A stretch of 64,000 nt of DNA. Source: DATFVJ01 sp963727015 (lineage in GTDB: Bacteria; Actinomycetota; Actinomycetes; Streptosporangiales; Streptosporangiaceae). The notes beneath the pieces are model-generated. The model made no database searches. It was not told the origin of the DNA and worked only from the letters and a program-made list of their open reading frames with translations. The translations under genes were made by a program, and so were the position numbers. Positions 18,246-26,846 of this stretch are shown piece after piece. The first letter of the stretch is position 1. Each line of letters opens with the position of its first letter. The stretch is taken from assembly GCA_963727015.1 (NCBI GenBank), contig CAVSEV010000016.1, positions 124,001 through 188,000 of the forward strand, read 5' to 3'.

Positions 18246-20271
18246 ATGGCGCAATTGGGAGTCTTCCTCTGCCACTGCGGCGAGAACATCGCGCGCCGAG
18301 TCGATATCGAGCGGGTCCGCGAGCATGCCGCCCGGCTGCCCGGCGTCGTCCATGCCGAGGATTATCCATACATGTGCTCGGCACCTGGCCAGCGCAAGCT
18401 CCAGGACGCCATCACGGAGCGCGGCCTAAGCGGGGTGGTGGTGGCAGCCTGCTCGCCCCACCTGCACGAGCCGACGTTCCGCGGGGCCTCGGCGCTGGCC
18501 GGCCTCAATCCGTTCCGCTGCGAGATAGCCAACGTCCGCGAGCAGTGCTCATGGGTCCACGAGGACCGCACGGAGGCGACGGCAAAGGCGTGTGACATCG
18601 TCACCACGATGGTCGAGAAGGCAAAGCGCGACCAGGACCTCTTCCCGATCGAAGTCCCCGTCACCCGGCGCGCCCTGGTCATCGGCGGCGGCGTGGCAGG
18701 GATCCGGGCCGCCCTCGACATCGCCAACGCAGGCCAGCAGGTGACGCTAGTCGAGAAGGAGCCATCGCTGGGTGGCAACATGTCCCGGCTCTCGGAGACA
18801 TTCCCGACCCTGGACTGCTCGCAGTGCATCCTTACGCCGCTGATGGTGGAGGTGGCACGGCACCCCAACGTGGAGGTGCTGACCTACTCGGAGGTCGAGC
18901 AGGTCAGCGGCTACGTCGGCAACTTCAAGGTGCGCATCCAGAAGAAGCCGCGGTTCGTGATCGAAGACCTGTGCACCGGCTGCGACGACTGCGCGCAGGC
19001 TTGCCCCGCCGTGCTGCCGAACGAGTTCGACATGGGACTGTCCTGGCGCAAGGCGATCTACATTCCCTTCCCGCAGGCGGTTCCCGCGGTGTACACACTG
19101 GACGCCGAGCACTGCGTCAACTCGGAACTGGAGTCCAAGAGCGGCGGCTACCGCGTGCTGTCCTGCGAGCGCTGCCTGCGCGCCTGCGGCCCGCAGGCGA
19201 TCGACTTCGACATGAAGCCGGAGTTCATCGAGCGCGAGGTGGGGGCGATCGTGGTCGCCACTGGTTACCAGCTGATGCGGCCCGAGCCGGCCGCCGACCT
19301 CGGGCTCGGCCGCTACCCAGATGTGGTCGATGGCCTCGAGTTCGAGCGCATCCTGTCCGCCTCCGGCCCGACCCTGGGCGAGATCCACCGTCCCTCCGAC
19401 GGCAAGGTGCCGAAGAAAGTCGTCTTCATCCAATGCGTCGGCTCGCGGGATCCCGTGGGCGGGGTTCCCTACTGCTCGCGAGGTGTGCTGCATGTACACG
19501 GCCAAGCACGCCCTGCTTTACAAGCACAAGGTCGAGGACGGGCAGGCGTACGTCTTCTACATGGACATCCGCGCCGCCGGGAAGGGTTACGAGGAGTTCG
19601 TGACCCGGGTGATGGAAGAAGACCACGTCCTCTACATCCGGGGCCGGGTAAGCAGGGTGGTGCGGGACGGCGACGTGCTCAAGGTCTACGGCGCCGACAC
19701 CCTGTCCGGGCAGCGGGTCGTGATCGACGCCGACCTGGTGGTGCTGGCCACGGCGATCGTGCCGGGCGCGGACCAGGAACTGGGCCGGACGCTGCGGGCA
19801 CCGACCGACGCCAACGGATTCTTCCAGGAGCTCCACCCCAAGCTGCGGCCGGTGGAGACGCTCACCGCAGGCGTCTTCCTCGCGGGTAACGCCCAGGCGC
19901 CCAAGGATATCCCTGACACCGTGGCCCAGGCCTCGGCGTCGGCGGCCAAGGTGCTTGAGATCTTGTCCAAGCCGCAACTTGACCGCGAGCCGACGGTGGC
20001 GCGTGTCGACCCCGCCACGTGCACCGGCTGCTTCGACTGCGAGCGGGTCTGCCCCTACGGCGCGATCGGCCGGCATGAGATCCACGACCGTCAGGGGAAC
20101 CTGCTGCGGACAGTGGCGGAGGTCAACCCGGCCATGTGCGAGGGTTGCGGGATCTGCACAAGTACCTGCCGCGTGCGCAGCATCGACGTCCTCGGGTTCG
20201 ACGACGAGCAGACCTTCGCTCAGCTTGGCGCTCTTGGCGCACGCGTGCCGGTGCTGGTGAGTGCGCCATGA
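18246..20271 (+). pseudogene. hdrA: HdrA-like FAD/iron-sulfur electron-bifurcating subunit, one-base frameshift
   Basis: Joined over the shift it is about 675 residues. N-terminal GVFLCHCGENIARRVD and PYMCSAPGQ; Rossmann FAD site ALVIGGGVAGIRAALDIA with LVEKEPSLGGNMSRL; FPTLDCSQCILTPLM; ferredoxin site CTGCDDCAQACPAVLP; then CERCLRACGPQAIDFD. The frame breaks near 19483: the expected PYCSRVCCMYTAKHALLYKHK needs the removal of one G in CGAGGTGTG. The second part has GVFLAGNAQAPKDIPDTVAQA and two more clusters, CTGCFDCERVCPYGAIG and CEGCGICTSTCRVRSID. HdrA carries the FAD that splits electron pairs in heterodisulfide reductase complexes. It begins 2 bases after korA and overlaps the next start. 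Either a consensus error or a true lesion. Confidence 0.88.
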
Positions 20272-21693
20272 GTGCCACCGCCGGGGCCCAGACGGTGCCC
20301 GAGACCCGCTGCGCCGACGGCGAGTGGCAGCCGAAGATTGTCGCCCTGGTCTGTAACTGGTGCACCTACACGGGTGCCGACATGGCAGGCACCGCGCGCC
20401 GCACCTACGCCCCTAATGTCCGCGTCGTCCGCCTGCTCTGCTCGGGCCGCATAGACCCGCTGCTGATCCTGCAGGCATTCGAGCAGGGCGGCGGACGCGG
20501 TCCTTGTCTCCGGCTGCCATCCGGGCGACTGCCACTACGTGCAGGGCAACCTCTACGCGCGGCGCCGGCTGACGGTCTTCAAGTCGCTGCTTGATTTCGT
20601 CGGTCTCGACCAGCGCCGCCTGCACTACGCCTGGGTCTCGGCCTCGGAGGCGGTGAAGTGGTCGCATCTGGTCGATGAGGTCACTGCCAAGGTTCGCGAG
20701 GCGGGCCCGCTTGGCAAGTGGGCGCGGCCGGCGATGGAGGCCTGGCAGCCGCCCGTCGAACTGCCCGAGCCCGGCCCAGATCCGCGGCCCAAGCCAGCGG
20801 CCGCGGAGCCGGAGGCGATCACCCGTCATCTCCGTGAACTCGCGGCGAAGCTGCTCGACTCCGAGCAGGTGAAACTCGTCATTGGCCATACTCCTGGCTC
20901 GCTGCCCGGCCAGATGGTGCCCGCCTTCGTCCGCAGCGGGCAGGAAGCGGGCTTGCTCGCCTGGAATGAGCGCTGCGCGGGCAATCTGGCGGTCTATCTG
21001 CCCGAGAAGGTGAAGCAGGCGGGTGGCCGCGTGGCGGTCGTCGTCAAGACCTGCGACGCGCAGGCAGTTGCGGGCCTGCTGCGGGAAAACCAGGTGCGGC
21101 GCGAGGATGCCGTCCTGCTCGGCGTCGAGTGCGCTGGGATCTGGCACGAAGAGCGCCTGGCGGCCCGCTGCCACAACTGCGCCGAACCGGTCAGCCCCCT
21201 CGCGGACTGGACGCTCACCGCGAGCGGTGCCGTGGAGGGCTCGGTGCCGCCCCAGGGAGAGCGCGCCACCGGCCCCGATCCCCGCAGCGCCCAGCTCGCG
21301 GTGCTCGAAGCCCGCCCGGCCGCCGAGCGCTGGGAGTTCTGGCAGCGGGAGTTCGACCGCTGCATCCGCTGCTACGCCTGCCGTGCCGTATGCCCACTGT
21401 GCTACTGCCAGACGTGCATCGCCGAGAAACACAGCCCGCAGTGGATCCCGACCGCCATCGACGGTGCAGGGAACTTGGCCTGGAACGTGACCCGGGCGAT
21501 GCATCTCGCCGGCCGCTGCATCGATTGCGACGAGTGCGCCCGGGCCTGCCCCGCCGATATCCGGCTGGATCTCCTGAACCGGGCGGTGGCGGGCGAGATC
21601 GCCGACAGCTTCGGCTACCAGGCCGGCTCCGATCCCGGGCTGGCCGCTCCCCTCACCACCTTCCATCCCGACGACCCGGACGGCTTCCAATGA
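20268..21693 (+). pseudogene. MvhD-like [2Fe-2S] domain fused to an iron-sulfur FrhB-like domain, one-base frameshift
   Basis: The start ATG overlaps the hdrA stop. Residues about 20-155 are MvhD-like: IVALVCNWCTYTGADMAGTA, YAPNVRVVRLLCSGRIDPL, LILQAFEQGAD, then (next frame) VSGCHPGDCHYVQGNLYARR, DQRRLHYAWVSASEAVKW. The shift is near 20488, one extra G in GGGCGGCGG. The C-terminal part, about residues 200-470, has VIGHTPGSLPGQMVPAF, VVVKTCDAQAVAGLL, VLLGVECAG, then CIRCYACRAVCPLCYCQTC and CIDCDECARACPADIRL. MvhD links HdrA to a hydrogenase or dehydrogenase in methanogens; the fused C-terminal domain resembles F420/NAD-linked FrhB or Fdh-type subunits. It overlaps the next gene by ATGA. Confidence 0.82.
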
Positions 21694-22748
21694 TGGCCTC
21701 AGGCTGGCGGCTCAGCGCCGCAGAAGTGAAAGAGTGGCTGGAGAGGCTGCTCACGGCCGGCCGGCGGGTGATCGCGCCCGCCGGGGACGGAGGGCTCCTG
21801 CTCTTCCGCCAGGTGAGGTCGGTGGACGAGGTCAGGCTGGAGGACACCGGTCACGCGAGGTGGTCGCCGAAGGAGTTCCTGTTCCCGCGCACCGAGACGC
21901 TGATGTCCTACACCTTCGACGACAGCAGCAGCGTACGGCTGGCGCCGCCGCGCCCGGCTGAGGTCGAGCAGGTGCTTTTCGGGGTGCAGCCGTGCGACGC
22001 GGCAGGCCTGGTACGCCTGGACGACGTCTTCCTGGGCGGCGGGGATGGCGACCAGCTCTACGCCGACCGCCGGCGGCGGACCGCGGTCGTCTCGCTGGCC
22101 TGCGCCGTAGCCCGCCCGGAGTGCTTCTGCACCGCCGTCGGCGGTGCGCCGGACGGCACCGACGGTAGCGACGCCCAGCTGCTGCCGCTGCCCGCGCCAG
22201 CCGGCTACCTGCTGCGTGCGCTGACGCCCAAGGGCCGTGAGCTGCTCGGAGGACTCGACTCAGGCTGGCAAGCGGCCACCGAAGAGGACTGGGCCCACGC
22301 GCGCGCGCAGGCGGAACGGGTGGCAACGGAAATAGGCCGCAGCCCGCTCCCGGGTGATCTGCCTGGGCGGCTGATGGACGCGTTTGGGCTCCCCATTTGG
22401 AGCACGCTCGCCGAGCGTTGCCTGGGCTGCGGCATCTGCGCCTACGTCTGCCCAAGCTGCAGCTGTTTCGACATCACTGACAAGGCCAACGCCTACTGCG
22501 GCACCCGTTGCCGGTCGTGGGACACCTGCACGCTGGCCGGTTTCACCCGGCACGCCTCGGGCCACAACCCACGCCCCGACCAGCCCAGCCGTTTCCGGCA
22601 GCGAGTACTGCACAAGTTCGCATATTTCCCGCTTGAGCGCGAGGGCCGCCTGATGTGTGTCGGCTGCGGCCGTTGCGTTGCGCTCTGCCCGGTCGGGATG
22701 GACATCCGTAGCGCCGTCGAGACCACTGCCGCGGAGGCGTCGACATGA
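21690..22748 (+). CDS. 4Fe-4S dicluster subunit of the HydB/AsrA (FloxB-like) family
   Basis: 352 residues from the ATG at 21690, which overlaps the previous stop; the open frame upstream is a shadow. Conserved landmarks: DTGHARWSPKEFLFPRTE, QVLFGVQPCDAAGLVRLD, ECFCTAVGGAPDGTDG, then two clusters, CLGCGICAYVCPSCSCFD and CVGCGRCVALCPVGMDI. These are the marks of the iron-sulfur subunit of sulfhydrogenase HydB, anaerobic sulfite reductase A and the Flox module. It is expected to carry electrons between the flavoprotein encoded next (FloxA/AsrB-like) and the HdrA core. It overlaps that gene by four bases (ATGA), so the two are almost certainly co-translated. Confidence 0.85.
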   Translation: MMASGWRLSAAEVKEWLERLLTAGRRVIAPAGDGGLLLFRQVRSVDEVRLEDTGHARWSPKEFLFPRTETLMSYTFDDSSSVRLAPPRPAEVEQVLFGVQPCDAAGLVRLDDVFLGGGDGDQLYADRRRRTAVVSLACAVARPECFCTAVGGAPDGTDGSDAQLLPLPAPAGYLLRALTPKGRELLGGLDSGWQAATEEDWAHARAQAERVATEIGRSPLPGDLPGRLMDAFGLPIWSTLAERCLGCGICAYVCPSCSCFDITDKANAYCGTRCRSWDTCTLAGFTRHASGHNPRPDQPSRFRQRVLHKFAYFPLEREGRLMCVGCGRCVALCPVGMDIRSAVETTAAEAST

Positions 22749-23572
22749 GTGCATCCGGCTACCTTCCCCAGCTCCTGAGGATCTCCTCGCAGCGGGACGA
22801 AACATCCGATGTCCGGACGCTCCGGCTCGAACAGCTGTGTCCGGCCCCCCTGCTCTGGCGGGCCGGGCAGTTCGGGCTGTTCTCGGTGTTCGGGCTGGGC
22901 GAGAGCGCCTTCACGATCGCCAACCCGCCCACCCGCGGTGACCACATCGAGTGCACCTTCCGTGAGGTGGGCAAGGTCACCACGGGCCTGCGACGGCTCT
23001 CGGTCGGGCAGGTGATCGGGTTCCGCGGTCCGTACGGCAACAGCTTCCCGGTCGAGGAGTGGCGGAGCAAGGACCTGATCTTCGTCGGGGGCGGAATGGG
23101 CATGGCCGCCCTCCACGCCCCGCTGCGTTACGCCCTTGACAACCGCGACGACTATGGCGAGGTCGTGATCCTGAACGGCGCCCGCGGCGTGGGCGACCTC
23201 GTCTACACCGAGGAGATGACGGAGTGGGCTTCCATCAGCGGGGTCAAGGTGGTGCGCACCGTAGACCCGGGCGGCGAGACCCCCGGGTGGGACGGCGAGG
23301 TCGGCCTGATCCCGCAGGTCTTCGAGAAACTTGGCCCGCAGCCAGGCAACCGGGTGGTGATCGTCTGTGGCCCGCCCGTGATGCTGCACTTCATGCTCCA
23401 GAGCCTGGACCGGCTCGGGTTCCAGCCGGAGCAGATCGTCACCACCCTGGAGAACCGGATGAAGTGCGGCCTCGGTCACTGCGGCCGCTGCAACGTCGGC
23501 CCGTTCTACGTCTGCCGTGATGGTCCCGTGATCACCGTCGCCGAGCTGCAACTGCTCCCACCGGAGGTTTGA
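22745..23572 (+). CDS. FAD/NAD(P)-binding oxidoreductase (FloxA/AsrB/HydG-like)
   Basis: 275 residues. Ferredoxin-NADP reductase fold: FAD part RAGQFGLFSVFGLGESAFTI, REVGKVTTGLRRLSVGQVIG, RGPYGNSFPVE; NAD(P) part LIFVGGGMGMAALHAPL, VIVCGPPVMLHFM; and at the C-terminus CGLGHCGRCNVGPFYVC, four Cys for a [2Fe-2S] cluster as in PyrK, AsrB and HydG. It should exchange hydride with NAD(H) or NADP(H) and pass single electrons to the dicluster subunit. This is the nucleotide-linked end of a Flox-Hdr complex. It is followed by korB after one base, so the kor genes are split around the hdr/flox genes. Confidence 0.88.
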   Translation: MSASGYLPQLLRISSQRDETSDVRTLRLEQLCPAPLLWRAGQFGLFSVFGLGESAFTIANPPTRGDHIECTFREVGKVTTGLRRLSVGQVIGFRGPYGNSFPVEEWRSKDLIFVGGGMGMAALHAPLRYALDNRDDYGEVVILNGARGVGDLVYTEEMTEWASISGVKVVRTVDPGGETPGWDGEVGLIPQVFEKLGPQPGNRVVIVCGPPVMLHFMLQSLDRLGFQPEQIVTTLENRMKCGLGHCGRCNVGPFYVCRDGPVITVAELQLLPPEV

Positions 23573-23573
23573 G

Positions 23574-24482
23574 ATGAGGATGCAACGGGACTTCGAGGAA
23601 GAGCTTGAGGCCGACGACCACTGGACTCCGGAGATGCTCGAAGAAACCCTCGACCACCCGGCGGAGTGGGCGTTGCGCTCCGAGCGGTTGCCGCATATCT
23701 GGTGTCCCGGCTGTGGCATCGGGACGTCGGTCACCAGCTTCTTGGAGGCGCTCAAGGAATCGAAGGTCGACACCGACCGGCTGGCGGTGGTCTCCGGCAT
23801 CGGCTGCACAGGGCGAGTGGCCGGCTACGTCGACTGTGACACCTTCCACACCACCCACGGCCGCGCCATCCCCTTCGCGGTCGGCCTCCAGCTCGGCAAT
23901 CCCGAGCTCAAGGTGGTCGTCTTCAGTGGCGATGGCGATCTGTCCGCGATCGGCGGCAACCACCTGATCCATGCCGCCCGCCGCAACGTCGACCTCACCG
24001 TTTTCTGCGTCAACAACTTCACCTACGGGATGACGGGCGGACAGGCGGGGCCGACGACGCAGACCGGGGCGAAGGCCTCGACGAGCCCTTACGGGAACGT
24101 CGAAACTCCCTTCAACCTGCCCCTGCTTGCCGCCGCCGCCGGCGCGACCTACGTCGCCCGCTGGACGGTCCTCGACCTGGGCCGGCTACGCCGTTCGATG
24201 GTGGAGGCGATGGCCCACAGCGGGTTCGCGTTCGTCGAAATCATCTCGCCGTGCCCGGTCTACTACGGGCGGCGGAACCGGCTCGGGGAAGCGATTGACG
24301 AGCTCCGCTACTACAAAGAGAACATCGTGGTGGACAACTTCGCCCGTCTTGAACAGCTTGCCATCCCGCTCGGCGGCAACGTGACCGTCGGCAAGTTCGT
24401 GGACGAGCAGCGGCCGACCTTCAGCTATCAGCTGCGGGAACAGCTCGCCACCATGGCCCAGGCCGCGTCGGTGAGGAGCTGA
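23574..24482 (+). CDS. korB: 2-oxoacid:ferredoxin oxidoreductase beta subunit (TPP-binding)
   Basis: 302 residues with a GGAGG ribosome site inside the previous gene end. The [4Fe-4S] ligands begin at WCPGCGIGTSVTSFL; the TPP/Mg site is GDGDLSAIGGNHLIHAARRN followed by CVNNFTYGMTGGQAGPTT. GIGCTGRVAGYVDCDTFHTT HGRA (split for length) is the KGOR-type substrate-side motif; pyruvate enzymes differ there. It forms the catalytic core with KorA. The sequence is intact, including the second Cys group (IGC, VDC). The neighbouring genes and the IGC...FHTTHGR pattern favour 2-oxoglutarate as substrate, but this is inference. Confidence 0.93.
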   Translation: MRMQRDFEEELEADDHWTPEMLEETLDHPAEWALRSERLPHIWCPGCGIGTSVTSFLEALKESKVDTDRLAVVSGIGCTGRVAGYVDCDTFHTTHGRAIPFAVGLQLGNPELKVVVFSGDGDLSAIGGNHLIHAARRNVDLTVFCVNNFTYGMTGGQAGPTTQTGAKASTSPYGNVETPFNLPLLAAAAGATYVARWTVLDLGRLRRSMVEAMAHSGFAFVEIISPCPVYYGRRNRLGEAIDELRYYKENIVVDNFARLEQLAIPLGGNVTVGKFVDEQRPTFSYQLREQLATMAQAASVRS

Positions 24483-24486
24483 AGTG

Positions 24487-25215
24487 ATGGACAGCGTGGC
24501 AGTGACGGACGGCGTGTCAGTGATGGACGGCGTGGCAGTGACGGACGGCGTGGCAGTGACGGACGGCGTGGCAGTGACGGACGGCGTGGCAGTGACGGAC
24601 GGCGTCGCGAAAAAGCCGGCACGGCCGGTCCAGCCGAAACCGGCGGATGACGCAGCCGAAACGCCGGATCGCACGGTTGGGGTCCGGTTCGGGGGCTTCG
24701 GTGGGCAGGGAATCATCCTGGCCGGCTACATCCTCGGCCGCGCGGCCACCGTCCATTCGGGCCGCAACGCGGTCATGTCCCAGAGCTATGGGCCCGAGTC
24801 CCGGGGGGGCGCGTGCCAGACCGAGCTGGTGATCTCCGACGCCGAGATCGCCTACCCACGGGTGCTGAACCCCGACGTGGTTGTGGCGATGTCGCAGGCG
24901 GCCTACGTGAAGTACGGTATGGGGCGTCCGGAGAGCGCGCTGCTGATCGTCGACGAGGACCTGGTTACTCCAGACGACGCGGCCGAGCGCGGCCGCCAGG
25001 TCCGGAAAGCTCCGGCTACCCGCCTGGCCGAAGGCCTGGGACGGCGTATCGCCGCCAACATTGTCATGCTCGGCTTCCTGACCGGGGCCACCGGCCTGCT
25101 GGACGTCGGCGCGATGCGCGAGGCGGTGGCGGCCTCGGTCCCCAAGGGGTCGCAGGAACTCAATGTGAGAGCCTTCGACCTTGGTTTCCAACACGCAGGG
25201 AAAGTGCGGCCATGA
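24487..25215 (+). CDS. korC: 2-oxoacid:ferredoxin oxidoreductase gamma subunit with repeat-bearing N-terminus
   Basis: 242 residues from the ATG at 24487 (a GTG at 24484 is equally placed for the GAGGAG site). The gamma domain begins at about residue 60: VGVRFGGFGGQGIILAGYIL, MSQSYGPESRGGACQTELVI, PRVLNPDVVVAMSQAAYVKY, LGRRIAANIVMLGFLTGATG, VPKGSQELNVRAFDLGF. Ahead of it sits an unusual stretch of six near-identical hexapeptides (VAVTDG) coded by an 18-bp tandem repeat at 24496-24603, then a Pro/Lys linker. Known KorC proteins begin close to the VRFGGFGGQG motif, so the repeat is an added extension. It overlaps the hdrCB start by ATGA. Confidence 0.92.
   Translation: MDSVAVTDGVSVMDGVAVTDGVAVTDGVAVTDGVAVTDGVAKKPARPVQPKPADDAAETPDRTVGVRFGGFGGQGIILAGYILGRAATVHSGRNAVMSQSYGPESRGGACQTELVISDAEIAYPRVLNPDVVVAMSQAAYVKYGMGRPESALLIVDEDLVTPDDAAERGRQVRKAPATRLAEGLGRRIAANIVMLGFLTGATGLLDVGAMREAVAASVPKGSQELNVRAFDLGFQHAGKVRP
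24496..24603 (+). repeat. In-frame tandem repeat, 18 bp x 6, at the korC 5' end
   Basis: The unit GTGGCAGTGACGGACGGC is repeated six times, five exactly and the second copy with two changes (TCA for GCA, ATG for ACG). It encodes VAVTDG hexapeptides. Copy number change keeps the reading frame. Confidence 0.93.
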
Positions 25216-26558
25216 CCACCAACGTGTCACCCGGCTCCCCCGAGCTCGTGCAACGAGTCGCCGAGCTCAGCGGCCAGAATGTGTTCGCCTGCTACCAGTG
25301 TGGCAAGTGCACTGCGGGCTGCCCGTTCGGGTTCGACCCGCAGGGGGTTCTGCGCCGGATCCAGCTTGGCCAGGTCGAGGCCGCCATCGGCCTCGACACC
25401 CCCTGGGACTGCGCCGCCTGCCTGACCTGCGCGGCCAACTGCCCGAAGGGAGTCGACCCGACCAAGATTTACCAGGCGCTGCGCTCGATCGCCGAGACCG
25501 ACCACGTCGGCGATCATCACCGGCGGCACCGCCTCCGCACTGCCGTACTCGCCAATAATCACCGGACGGCCCGGCTGGGCAGCCACCTCGCCCCATGCAG
25601 CAACTGGGCGTCCTGCGCGCCGGGGGCGGGCGCGGCACTCGAGCGGGTGCTCGGTGTGCACCACGCGCGGTCGCTGCCGCCGTTCGCCAGGCCGACATTT
25701 CAGGAATGGTTCCGCCATCACGTCCCGCTCAGGGACGGGCACCGGGGCAAGGTGCTGCTCTTCCACGACACCTTCATGGACTTCAACTTCCCGGAGACCG
25801 GGGTGGCCACCACTGAACTGCTCGAGCTGGCGGGCTACCAGGTGGAGCTGACCAACAGCGTCTGCTGCGGCCGGGTGCTGATCTCCAAGGGCCGTCGGCC
25901 ACAGGCCGCGCGGCACGCCCAGGTCAACATCCCGCGCCTCTACGAGCAGTCAGCGTCGGCCGCGGCGATCGTCGGCTGCGAGCCGTCCTGCCTGCTGACG
26001 CTGCGGCACGAGTACCCGGACCTGGCTGGCGACAGCGAGACGAGGCAGATGGCCGAGGTGGTCGCGAGCCGCTGCCTGCTGATTGACGAGTTCCTGGAGC
26101 GGCTGGCCGACGACGGCCAACTCGAGCTGAACTTCCGTGAGCCGCCCGCGCAGCGCCAGAGCGTGCTTTTCCATGGTCACTGTCACCAGAAGGCGCTGGC
26201 CAAGCCGCTGGCCAGCGTCCGGCTGCTGCGGCTGGCTGGCTACGACGCCGAGCTGATCAACGCTGGCTGCTGCGGGATGGCCGGCTCGTTCGGCTACGAG
26301 AAGGAGCACTATGAGGCGTCCAGGGCAGCGGTCGAGCAGGGAGTGGCTCCGGCACTGCGCGAACGGCCGCAGGCCAAGGTGGTAGTGATGGGCGTGTCGT
26401 GCCGCCAGCAGATCGAGCATTTCTGCGGGCGGCAGGTCCACCATCTCGCCCAGGCACTCAGGGAAGCGGTCGCCGAGGAGCCCATCGGCCCTAACCCGAA
26501 GCCAGCCGACGGGCCCGGGGACCCCGCGAGCGTTACGCAGACCGCCAAGGTCACCTGA
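25212..26558 (+). CDS. HdrC-HdrB fusion (iron-sulfur protein with two CCG domains)
   Basis: 448 residues. The first about 105 are HdrC-like: CYQCGKCTAGCPFGFDPQGV and CAACLTCAANCPKGVDPTKI, two [4Fe-4S] sites. The rest is an HdrB/HdrD/GlpC-type module with two Cys-rich CCG segments: NSVCCGRVLISKGRRPQ with VGCEPSCLLTLRHEYPDL, and FHGHCHQKALAKP with NAGCCGMAGSFGYEKE, which in HdrB-type proteins bind noncubane [4Fe-4S] clusters. It would be the subunit delivering electrons to a disulfide, quinone or other acceptor. It overlaps korC by ATGA and closes the operon; the next gene is about 290 bases on. The acceptor in an actinobacterium (no CoM/CoB) is unknown. Confidence 0.88.
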   Translation: MTTNVSPGSPELVQRVAELSGQNVFACYQCGKCTAGCPFGFDPQGVLRRIQLGQVEAAIGLDTPWDCAACLTCAANCPKGVDPTKIYQALRSIAETDHVGDHHRRHRLRTAVLANNHRTARLGSHLAPCSNWASCAPGAGAALERVLGVHHARSLPPFARPTFQEWFRHHVPLRDGHRGKVLLFHDTFMDFNFPETGVATTELLELAGYQVELTNSVCCGRVLISKGRRPQAARHAQVNIPRLYEQSASAAAIVGCEPSCLLTLRHEYPDLAGDSETRQMAEVVASRCLLIDEFLERLADDGQLELNFREPPAQRQSVLFHGHCHQKALAKPLASVRLLRLAGYDAELINAGCCGMAGSFGYEKEHYEASRAAVEQGVAPALRERPQAKVVVMGVSCRQQIEHFCGRQVHHLAQALREAVAEEPIGPNPKPADGPGDPASVTQTAKVT

Positions 26559-26846
26559 ACCGAAGAAGCTAGCCCGCCTTCCCGAACACCGGCCGTCCTG
26601 AGCCTTCGCCGTCGCCCCGGCTAGCTCAGGTACCGGCAGCCGCCTTGCTAGTGTCTTGTCCGTGTCGACGCGCTGGGCTGCCGCACGACGTCGCCCAACC
26701 CGGCGACCTGACACGCCCCCCGGCCCGGCCGGCAAGCATGGGGCCAAACTCACAGCCGCAAAGCCAGCAAACCATCAATGCCGGGTTCCGCCTCGTGCAG
26801 CCATCGTGGGTGATTGAGGCGAAAACGCCGGAGGGAGAGGACCGCC

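Noticed and set aside
24496..24603. Possible CRISPR or phase-variation tract
   Set aside because: Repeats are direct, in frame and without spacers; a change in number would not alter frame, so no phase switch is expected.
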